64,000 bases of DNA from assembly GCA_944382875.1 (NCBI GenBank), contig CALWNQ010000001.1:235843-299842 (forward strand), written 5' to 3'. The position numbers were made by a program, and so were the translations under genes. The DNA comes from an uncultured Clostridia bacterium (GTDB lineage Bacteria; Bacillota; Clostridia; Oscillospirales; Ruminococcaceae). Position 1 is the stretch's first letter, and each line of letters begins with the position of its first letter. Positions 57,426 to 64,000 of this stretch are shown here, one piece after another. The notes beneath the pieces were generated by a model, which saw only the letters and a program-made list of their open reading frames with translations, did not search any database and was not told the origin of the DNA.

Positions 57426-58334
57426 ATGGAACAATATCTGGAACAGTTTGTCCGGCGTGCAGAACTGGACAACCTTAAAATCGAAGGGATCGCGGTCGCC
57501 GACGAGAAAAAGCTCCTCTGGGAGCACCGGTTTACGGCCGACATTCCCCGCAACATTTACTCACACACCAAGTCCTATACCGCAACGGCGGTGGGCATTG
57601 CCATTTCCGAAGGCAAACTCAGCCTGGACGACAAACTGGCGGACTGTTTCCCGGACAAGGTGCCGGAGGAGGCTGATCCGGCAGTTGGGGAAATCAAGCT
57701 GCGGCACCTGCTCACCATGTCGAGCGGATTCGGGAAAGCCTATCTAATGAACGAAAACCGCCGTGCCGGCGACGGAATGCCCGACTATGTGCGGTACATG
57801 CTCTCTCAGAAAGTGCTGGACCAGCCGGGCTCCAAATTCGTTTATTCATCGGCTGACAGCATCCTGGCCGGCCGGATGGTGGAACAGAAAACCGGGGTGC
57901 GGCTTGCGCAGTATCTGTATGAAAAGATTTTCTCCCCGCTGGGGCAGGGCTTCCCGATGTGGGAGCACGACCCGCAGGGGCACGCCATTGGAGGAGGAGG
58001 CATGGTGATGCGGCTGACCGAAATGATGAAGTTGGGACAGCTCTGGCTTGCAGACGGGAAGTGGCAAGGCCGTCAGCTTCTGGATCCCGCCTGGATCCGC
58101 GAATCCAGCCGCAAACAGATCGACACCCCCGCAGACAGCATCTGGAGCGTCGGGTACGGCTACCAGTTCTGGATGTCCCCCTATCCGGACGCCTACCGGG
58201 CGGACGGCGCCTACGGCCAGATCACAACGGTTCTGCCTAAATCCGGACTGGTGGTAGCGGTCCAGTGCCCTGAAGACGGCGATTTTGGTAAGGTGCGCGA
58301 CGCGCTCCATGAGGAAATCCTGCTAAAGCTTTAA
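57426..58334 (+). CDS. Beta-lactamase-fold serine hydrolase (class C-like)
   Basis: A 302-residue protein with a SxxK active site (SHTK near residues 47-50) and a YxS motif (YSSAD near residue 140), plus HDPQGHAIGGGGMVMRLTEM and PKSGLVVAVQ in the last third, the pattern of class C beta-lactamase/DD-peptidase-like serine hydrolases. No signal peptide is visible, so a cytosolic esterase or peptidase role is more likely than penicillin resistance. The start ATG has only a weak ribosome-binding site (AGGCGG). A -10 TATAAT lies at 57393-57398, but the -35 is poor. Confidence 0.85.
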   Translation: MEQYLEQFVRRAELDNLKIEGIAVADEKKLLWEHRFTADIPRNIYSHTKSYTATAVGIAISEGKLSLDDKLADCFPDKVPEEADPAVGEIKLRHLLTMSSGFGKAYLMNENRRAGDGMPDYVRYMLSQKVLDQPGSKFVYSSADSILAGRMVEQKTGVRLAQYLYEKIFSPLGQGFPMWEHDPQGHAIGGGGMVMRLTEMMKLGQLWLADGKWQGRQLLDPAWIRESSRKQIDTPADSIWSVGYGYQFWMSPYPDAYRADGAYGQITTVLPKSGLVVAVQCPEDGDFGKVRDALHEEILLKL

Positions 58335-58423
58335 ATCTTAATAATGCTTAAATTTTTGATGAAGTTACGGTTTGTTCCGGAAAAACAGATGTATTTTTGA
58401 AAAGAGTGTGCTATAATAGCGGT

Positions 58424-58453
58424 AACGGCTGCCCCCGGCAGGCGGCAGCCGTT
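58424..58453 (+). other. Hairpin in the leader of hom
   Basis: AACGGCTGCC and GGCAGCCGTT pair, with a short T-rich stretch after (TCTTTG). A -10 TATAAT at 58412-58417 lies just upstream. It could be an attenuator, but no leader peptide or aptamer is recognised. Confidence 0.45.
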
Positions 58454-58522
58454 CTTTGTGTTGAAAATTCCCCTCCGCAAGAGGGTTTATCATAGACTAT
58501 CAACCGAAAGGAATATCAAACC

Positions 58523-59815
58523 ATGGAACATTGTCCTGAAATCAAGGTGGCGCTGCTTGGCTTTGGCATAGTGGGCAGCGGCGTATATAAACTGTTTCAG
58601 CGTCAGCAGCATGAGTTTCCTTATAAAACCGGCCTTTGTCCTGTTGTCAGCCGCATTCTGGTGCGGGATCTCTCCCGCCCGCGCCGTGGGGCACCTGCTG
58701 AACTGTTTACCAACAAATGGGAGGAAATTGTATCCGATCCTGAAATCCGCATTATCATCGAAGTGACGGGCGGAATCGAACCAGCACGCACTCGGATTCT
58801 GGAAGCACTTGCCGCCGGAAAAAGCGTGGTCACCGCCAACAAAGACCTGATGGCCGAACACGGTGCCGAGCTTTTTGCCGCTGCGGAACAAAACGGCTGC
58901 GACCTTTTGTTTGAAGCGGCGGTTGCAGGCGGTATCCCGATCATCCGCCCGCTCAAACAGTGCCTGGCTGGCAACTACATCACCGAAATCATGGGGATTG
59001 TCAACGGCACCACCAACTACATTCTCACCCGAATGAGCCGGGACGGGATGGATTTTGAGGAAGCGCTCCGCAAAGCGCAGGATCTGGGCTATGCCGAAGC
59101 GGATCCCACCTCCGACATTGAGGGATATGACGCTGCCCGCAAAATCGCCATTATGGCGTCGATCGGTTTTAATTCGCGCGTTGTTTTCTCGGATGTTTAC
59201 ACCCAGGGGATTTCCGGTATTTCGGCCAAGGACATCGCCTATGCCGAAGAGCTCGGCTGCTGCATCAAGCTGCTGGCGCTTGCCCGCTGCACCCCCTCCG
59301 GCATCGAAGTGCGTGTCCATCCGATGCTATTGCCGCTTGACCATCCGCTGGCGACGGTGCACGATTCTTTTAACGCCGTATTTGTCCACGGCGACGCAGT
59401 GGACGATGTGATGTTCCGCGGGCGCGGCGCTGGAGAGCTCCCGACCGCAAGCGCTGTAATGGGCGACGTGATCGAAGCGGTTCGCAACATCCGCTGCGGC
59501 TGCACCGGCCGGATCGGCTGCACCTGCTACAAACACATTCCGGTCAAACGGATCGAAGACACCGAAAACCGCTTTTTCCTGCGGATGCAGGTGGAGGACC
59601 GTCCGGGTGTTCTTGCCAATGTGGCCAGCGTTTTGGGCAATAACGGCGTCAGCATTGCACAGGTGATCCAGAAAGCGCGCACTGTTGACACCGCCGAAAT
59701 TGTGGTCATCACCGATCTGGTACAGGAAAGGAATTTCCGGGATTCGCTGGCTGTTTTTTCCGGAATGTCAGTCATTCGGAAGATTTCATCCGTCATCCGG
59801 GTGTATTCCGAGTGA
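58523..59815 (+). CDS. hom: Homoserine dehydrogenase
   Basis: A 430-residue NAD(P)-dependent enzyme for threonine and methionine synthesis. VALLGFGIVGSGVYKLF binds the nucleotide, NKDLMAEHG near residue 108 and GGIPIIRPLKQCLAGNYI, GIVNGTTNYILTRM and EADPTSDIEGYDAARK (catalytic aspartate/lysine region) are classic. The C-terminal ACT domain, about residues 350-430 (QVEDRPGVLANVASVLGNNGVSIAQ, read in parts), implies threonine feedback. AAAGGAAT precedes the ATG. It stands alone, without thrB or thrC. Confidence 0.96.
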   Translation: MEHCPEIKVALLGFGIVGSGVYKLFQRQQHEFPYKTGLCPVVSRILVRDLSRPRRGAPAELFTNKWEEIVSDPEIRIIIEVTGGIEPARTRILEALAAGKSVVTANKDLMAEHGAELFAAAEQNGCDLLFEAAVAGGIPIIRPLKQCLAGNYITEIMGIVNGTTNYILTRMSRDGMDFEEALRKAQDLGYAEADPTSDIEGYDAARKIAIMASIGFNSRVVFSDVYTQGISGISAKDIAYAEELGCCIKLLALARCTPSGIEVRVHPMLLPLDHPLATVHDSFNAVFVHGDAVDDVMFRGRGAGELPTASAVMGDVIEAVRNIRCGCTGRIGCTCYKHIPVKRIEDTENRFFLRMQVEDRPGVLANVASVLGNNGVSIAQVIQKARTVDTAEIVVITDLVQERNFRDSLAVFSGMSVIRKISSVIRVYSE

Positions 59816-59840
59816 CGATTTGTATAAATACCGTTTACTT

Positions 59841-60146
59841 TTACGAAGTGTAATCTTCCAACAGACGTCGAAGTTCCTGTTCATCCGCAGCGTCAATCCC
59901 CGACTGCAAGAGCGCCTGATCGTAGAGCGGCAGCAATGCAATATCCATATCAATAATACGGAGCGGCGTTTCCTGCCCCTGTTCAAAAATGGCCAGCTGC
60001 CCCTGATATTCCCGAATGCTGTACATCGGCGCAGCTGCCGAAGGTTCCTCCGGCACCCGAATCGAGAAGGCAAACAACAAAATTATTGCGGATACTACCA
60101 TACCGGCAGCAACCACAGATAGAGTAATAATCGACTTCCGGTTCAT
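59841..60146 (-). CDS. Small membrane protein with BofC-like C-terminal domain
   Basis: A 101-residue protein with one membrane segment at about residues 6-27 and an external C-terminal part: YSIREYQGQLAIFEQG, LRIIDMDIALLPLYDQALLQ and AADEQELRRLLEDYTS. This pattern recalls the BofC C-terminal domain and related clostridial proteins; in Bacillus BofC inhibits SpoIVB. That would fit a spore former that has spoIVB at 27.6 kb, but the link is inference. The ATG is eight bases from AAAGGAG. Confidence 0.7.
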   Translation of the reverse strand: MNRKSIITLSVVAAGMVVSAIILLFAFSIRVPEEPSAAAPMYSIREYQGQLAIFEQGQETPLRIIDMDIALLPLYDQALLQSGIDAADEQELRRLLEDYTS

Positions 60147-60215
60147 AGCAAGCACTCCTTTCTGCTGGTATTTTGTGTCAATTTAGAAAAAATATACGGA
60201 AATGCCTGCAAAACC

Positions 60216-60244
60216 TTAACAAGAATCAAAAAATATGGTATACT
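60216..60244 (+). promoter_or_regulatory. Promoter of the class A PBP gene
   Basis: TTAACA (60216-60221), 17 bases, TATACT (60239-60244). Confidence 0.8.
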
Positions 60245-60308
60245 ATAAAGAATAGCGAAAACTTTTTCCCGAAAAGGGAATCAGATGACCCAAAAGGAGG
60301 CGGATTCC

Positions 60309-62513
60309 TTGCCTGCAAAAAATTCGACAAGAAAGCGCAAACGGGCAGCGCCGTTCTGGACTGCAGTACAGAACGTAATGAGCCATATCGCAAGGCTTTT
60401 GATTACCCTGTTTTTAATCGGCGTCATCACCGGATGCGTCGTTGTTACAGCGATTACCATCTATGTCATGAACTTTATGGAAACCGACGCCGGCATCAAC
60501 CTGGACAACGTTTCCCTTGCACAGACCACAATCTTTTACGCTCCCAACACCGAAGGGCAATATGAAGAAGTCTACCGGATGAGTGCCGACGAAAACCATA
60601 TTGAGGTATCTCTCGACCAGATCCCGCAATATGTACAGGACGCTTTTGTTTACAGTGAGGACAAACGCTTTTATGAACACGACGGCGTGGACTGGTTCCG
60701 TACTGCGTCCGTCACAGTCAAGTATCTGCTTCGGTTGGATGGATACGGGCAGGGAGGTTCCACCATCACCCAACAGGTAATCAAAAACGTTTCGTTGGAT
60801 GACGATGTTACTCCTGTGCGAAAAATCCGGGAAATTTTCCGGGCAATTCAGTTGGAACGGGATTATACAAAGGATGAGATCCTGGAAGTATATCTGAATA
60901 TCGTCTTCATGGGTGGAAATAATCGCGGCGTCGAGGCGGCATCGCAGGCATATTTTGGCTGCCACGTGTGGGAACTGACCGTTCCGCAGGCAGCTTCGCT
61001 TGCTGCCATGACACCTGCTCCCAATTATTACCGCCCCGATCTTCACCCCGAAGAAAATAAAAAACGCCGGGATACCTATACACTTGCCGTCATGCGGGAC
61101 GAAGGTGTGGTCAGTGAGCAAGAATATCAAGAATATGTCAACACTCCGGTAGAAACGGTTAGTAAGGATAATTCTCAAATTGATGATTCTGCTCAAAGCG
61201 GTCAGTCCGCACAGGGAATTACCTCTTATTATACCGACGCCTGCATTGAAGAGGTTATTGCTGACTTAATGGCCGAGAATAATTGGTCCCGTGACCACGC
61301 AACCGATATGCTCAAACGCGGCGGTTACCGGATTTATATGAATGTCGACACCAATCTCCAGCAAATTGTAGAGGAGAAGTTCCTTGACTGGCAGACCTTC
61401 TCCCCCAACCAGCTCTCCGAAAACGGCAACGGAGAACTGCCGGAAGCTGCCTTTGTCCTGATGGACTATGAAGGAAATATCAAGGCGCTTGTAGGTGGAA
61501 AAGGGGAAAAAACCAGCAGCCGTACCTTTAACCGTGCCACCCAGGCGGGACGTTCCCCCGGTTCTGCAATCAAGCCGATTGCAGTTTATGCGCCAGCACT
61601 GGAATATGACCTCATCAACTGGTCAACCGTATTGGTGGATGGCCCAGTAATGGAAAACAACGGCAAACCCTATCCTTCCAACTTCAGCGGCAAGTACGAA
61701 GGCGATGTAACGGTGGTATATGCACTGCGCAAATCGCTCAATACCATTCCCATGAAGATTATCCAGACACTCACAACCCAGCGTTCGGTGGAATTTATGC
61801 AGAAAAAGCTTGGGATTACCACCCTGGTAACCGATGGCAACGACTACGGTCCTTCTCTGTCACTCGGTTCCACTACTAACGGCTTGTATCTGGATGAGCT
61901 TACCGCAGCCTACGCGCCTTTTGGAAACGGCGGTTACTACTATGAACCAGCCACCTATTCGGTGATGGAAGATACCAACGGCAATATCGTATACGATAAT
62001 CGTTCCAATAAAAATCGTGCTATTTCGGAAGATACTGCCTCAATTATGAACCGTCTGCTGCGACAGGTTGTCATCGGCGAACAGGGAACCGGTTACCGGG
62101 CTGACATGGGCGCTATGGAGGTCATCGGCAAAACCGGTACTTCCCAAAACTACTATGACCGTCTGTTTGTGGGTCTGACACCGTATTATATCGGCGGCTT
62201 CTGGACCGGATATGATACCCCGGCAGAACTGCCTGAGAGCCAGTTGTACGCTCCCGATAAGGTATGGAAAAATATTATGGATGACGTTCACGCCGGCTTG
62301 GAACCCAAGAAGTTTACACTGAGCGAAGATATTGTTGCCATCGAATTCTGCACCGAATCCGGTATGGCCGTAGGTCCCAACTGCACCAAAACCGAAACGG
62401 GATACTACAAAGAAAATGCAAAGCCGGATGTCTGTGACTACCCGCACGAAACTCCAGAAGATTCGGGTGACGGCGGCGGCACAACCCCCGGCAATGCACC
62501 GGTAATTGAATGA
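60309..62513 (+). CDS. Class A penicillin-binding protein (glycosyltransferase/transpeptidase)
   Basis: A 734-residue bifunctional peptidoglycan synthase. A basic cytosolic tail is followed by a membrane anchor near residues 30-55 and a GT51 domain with EDKRFYEHDGVDWFRT (catalytic glutamate) and GGSTITQQVIKN. The transpeptidase domain has RSPGSAIKPI as the SxxK motif near residue 420, KSLN as SxN and GKTGTSQ as KTG near residue 612. The C terminus is Gly/Pro/Asp-rich. The start is TTG, eight bases after AAGGAGG (60294-60300); an ATG eight codons upstream precedes that site. Resembles PBP1a of Gram-positives. Confidence 0.94.
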   Translation: MPAKNSTRKRKRAAPFWTAVQNVMSHIARLLITLFLIGVITGCVVVTAITIYVMNFMETDAGINLDNVSLAQTTIFYAPNTEGQYEEVYRMSADENHIEVSLDQIPQYVQDAFVYSEDKRFYEHDGVDWFRTASVTVKYLLRLDGYGQGGSTITQQVIKNVSLDDDVTPVRKIREIFRAIQLERDYTKDEILEVYLNIVFMGGNNRGVEAASQAYFGCHVWELTVPQAASLAAMTPAPNYYRPDLHPEENKKRRDTYTLAVMRDEGVVSEQEYQEYVNTPVETVSKDNSQIDDSAQSGQSAQGITSYYTDACIEEVIADLMAENNWSRDHATDMLKRGGYRIYMNVDTNLQQIVEEKFLDWQTFSPNQLSENGNGELPEAAFVLMDYEGNIKALVGGKGEKTSSRTFNRATQAGRSPGSAIKPIAVYAPALEYDLINWSTVLVDGPVMENNGKPYPSNFSGKYEGDVTVVYALRKSLNTIPMKIIQTLTTQRSVEFMQKKLGITTLVTDGNDYGPSLSLGSTTNGLYLDELTAAYAPFGNGGYYYEPATYSVMEDTNGNIVYDNRSNKNRAISEDTASIMNRLLRQVVIGEQGTGYRADMGAMEVIGKTGTSQNYYDRLFVGLTPYYIGGFWTGYDTPAELPESQLYAPDKVWKNIMDDVHAGLEPKKFTLSEDIVAIEFCTESGMAVGPNCTKTETGYYKENAKPDVCDYPHETPEDSGDGGGTTPGNAPVIE

Positions 62514-62529
62514 CATTTTGGTAAAAGAG

Positions 62530-62574
62530 CAGCCCTGCGGGGAGCGCCCTGAATTGCAGGACCTCCGCAGGGCT
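62530..62574 (+). terminator. Terminator-like hairpin after the PBP gene
   Basis: AGCCCTGCGG and CCGCAGGGCT enclose a second small stem (GCCCTG/CAGGAC); a weak T-rich run TTATTTTA follows. Confidence 0.65.
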
Positions 62575-62592
62575 TATTTTATGGAGAAAGAC

Positions 62593-64000
62593 ATGATACA
62601 AAAAAATGAATTTTATGAAGCAGAGATAGAAGGAATCACACTGGAGGGAAGCGGCATTGCCCGCATGGATGGATTTGCTGTTTTTGTCCCAATGACAGCT
62701 CCGGGCGATCGTGTGCGTTTCAAAGCGGTCAAGGTGCTCAAACACTACGGATTCGGAATATTGGACAAGGTACTTACTCCTTCTCCCAATCGGCTGACAG
62801 AAGATACGGACGGCTGTCCCTGCTACCGCCAATGCGGAGGTTGTGCATTTCGCCATATTTCTTATGAAGCGGAAGAAAAGATTAAGGAGCGGTCGGTGCG
62901 GGACGCTTTTGAACGGCTGGGCGGTTTTTCCATGGAGCCGCTGCCAATTTTAAGTGCTAATCGGACGGATCATTACCGCAACAAAGCGCAGTACCCTCTC
63001 GGCACCGGAAAAGACGGAAAAATTACAGCCGGGTTCTATGCTCGGAACAGCCATCGCATTGTTCCCGCAATGGATTGTCCGTTGCAGCCCGTTATATTTT
63101 CCGAAATTGTACGATTTGTAGTGGAATTTCTCAATCAAAATAATCTTTCCGCATATGATGAACTGACCGGAAAAGGGATCTACCGCCACATTTATCTGCG
63201 GCAGGCGCCCGGCACCGGAGAAATTATGCTCTGTATGGTTGCAGCTTCCAAAACTCCTCCCCAAATTACGAAGCTGGCTGAAACGGCACAGCAGAGATTT
63301 CCGGAAATCGTCAGCGTCTGGCTAAACGTCAATCCAGAGAAAACCAATGTCATTTTGGGGAAAGAATACCGCCTGCTTTCCGGAAAAGAGCAGATTACCG
63401 ACGAATTTCTGGGGAGGAAGCTCTCCATTTCGCCGGCTTCCTTCTATCAGGTCAACCGGGAACAGGCGGAAAGGCTGTATACCCTGGCATTTAATTTTGC
63501 GGAATTTGCCGGAACAGAGCACCTGCTTGACCTTTACTGTGGAATCGGCTCGATTGGACTGTCGGCATCCGACCGAATTGCCCGGCTGACCGGGGTGGAA
63601 ATTGTCCCGCAGGCGGTGGAAAATGCCCGCCAGAACGCCGCAGCAAATGGTGTGGACGCCGAGTTTTTCTGTGCGGATGCTTCCGGTGCCGCTAAAAAGC
63701 TGGTAGCAGACGGCACAAAACCCGATGTTATTTTAGTAGATCCACCTCGTAAAGGCTGCGGAATCCAAGTGCTCGAAGCCATCTTTGCCATGGCTCCGCA
63801 AAAAGTTGTGATGATCTCCTGCAATCCGGCCACGGCTGCCCGCGATTGCAAAATCTTGTCGGATGGCGGCTATCGGCTGGTTAAATATCAACCGGTTGAC
63901 CTCTTCCCAAGAACAGGGCATTGTGAGACGGTTGTCTTGCTTTCCAAGGGCGAGGTCGACTCGAAAAAGATTCGGGTTGAGTTCTCTTTGGAAGATATGG
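62593..64000 (+). CDS. rlmD: 23S rRNA (uracil-5-)-methyltransferase RlmD type (5' part)
   Basis: The frame runs open to the window end (469 codons seen). It has a TRAM-like N-terminal domain, then Fe-S cysteines (CPCYRQCGGC near residues 76-85), HYRNKAQYPLG, and a class I methyltransferase domain with LDLYCGIGSIGLSAS, VDPPRKGC and the catalytic SCNPAT. It methylates a uridine of 23S rRNA (RumA/RlmD group; several clostridial copies exist, so the exact position is open). The start is ATG 62593, six bases after GGAG; ATG 62581 is earlier but lies on that site. A C-terminal tail VDSKKIRVEFSLEDM continues past the usual end. Confidence 0.9.
   Translation, partial: MIQKNEFYEAEIEGITLEGSGIARMDGFAVFVPMTAPGDRVRFKAVKVLKHYGFGILDKVLTPSPNRLTEDTDGCPCYRQCGGCAFRHISYEAEEKIKERSVRDAFERLGGFSMEPLPILSANRTDHYRNKAQYPLGTGKDGKITAGFYARNSHRIVPAMDCPLQPVIFSEIVRFVVEFLNQNNLSAYDELTGKGIYRHIYLRQAPGTGEIMLCMVAASKTPPQITKLAETAQQRFPEIVSVWLNVNPEKTNVILGKEYRLLSGKEQITDEFLGRKLSISPASFYQVNREQAERLYTLAFNFAEFAGTEHLLDLYCGIGSIGLSASDRIARLTGVEIVPQAVENARQNAAANGVDAEFFCADASGAAKKLVADGTKPDVILVDPPRKGCGIQVLEAIFAMAPQKVVMISCNPATAARDCKILSDGGYRLVKYQPVDLFPRTGHCETVVLLSKGEVDSKKIRVEFSLEDM

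Overview
The window looks like chromosomal DNA of a spore-forming, Gram-positive anaerobe of the Clostridia, probably of the Oscillospirales/Ruminococcaceae type. This rests on a spoIVB homologue, a PPi-type phosphofructokinase, glycine and guanine riboswitches, an alanine T-box, a choline-binding-type surface protein, strong AAGGAGG ribosome-binding sites with many TTG/GTG starts, and a moderately high G+C content. No prophage, transposase, integrase or CRISPR array was seen. The genus is an inference.

Layout. 1-4.6 kb: the 3' end of mfd, an iron-type alcohol dehydrogenase, a short UroD-like protein, and a VWA-domain gene that appears split by a one-base frameshift. 4.6-8.7 kb: a glycine-riboswitch-controlled Na+/amino-acid symporter, xpt, and a divergent purine permease behind a guanine riboswitch. 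8.7-15.8 kb: one compact operon with a FecBCD-type importer (binding protein, permease, ATPase), a three-subunit molybdenum hydroxylase and a MocA-like cofactor nucleotidyltransferase. 15.8-27.6 kb: a GntR regulator, tldE/tldD, a divergent oligopeptide ABC transporter whose last ATPase gene carries an in-frame TAG, a PatB/MalY-type C-S lyase and an ornithine cyclodeaminase/mu-crystallin-type reductase. This reads as a peptide uptake and breakdown module.

27.6-34.5 kb: spoIVB, PPi-phosphofructokinase, a signal-peptidase-like protein lacking its catalytic residues, then a large secreted repeat protein flanked by two oppositely oriented tRNA clusters (Asp-Phe-Gly-Cys and Val-Asp-Phe-Gly). 34.6-40.8 kb: housekeeping genes on the minus strand (gpsA, plsY, der, a DUF512 protein, rpmF, yceD-like). 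40.8-41.2 kb is a gene-free stretch with DnaA-box-like sites and a LexA-like palindrome. 41.2-51.6 kb, plus strand: yifB/comM, ilvB-ilvH, comEC (with a degenerate metallo-beta-lactamase domain), holA, an RNase M5-like Toprim protein, a small helical protein, and an MBOAT/AlgX-like pair for polysaccharide O-acetylation.

51.6-52.3 kb has no protein gene. It holds a strong promoter, a candidate structured RNA with its own terminator, and a run of hairpins that resembles a dispersed repeat. 52.3-64 kb: a PRTase, a HIT protein, a methyltransferase and T-box-controlled alaS (minus strand), then a beta-lactamase-fold hydrolase, homoserine dehydrogenase, a BofC-like small protein, a class A penicillin-binding protein and the 5' part of an RlmD-type rRNA methyltransferase.

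The most unusual points are the possibly decayed peptide-scavenging cluster, the molybdenum-hydroxylase operon fused to an importer of unknown substrate, the tRNA-bounded surface-protein island, and the orphan structured RNA near 51.83-52.06 kb.
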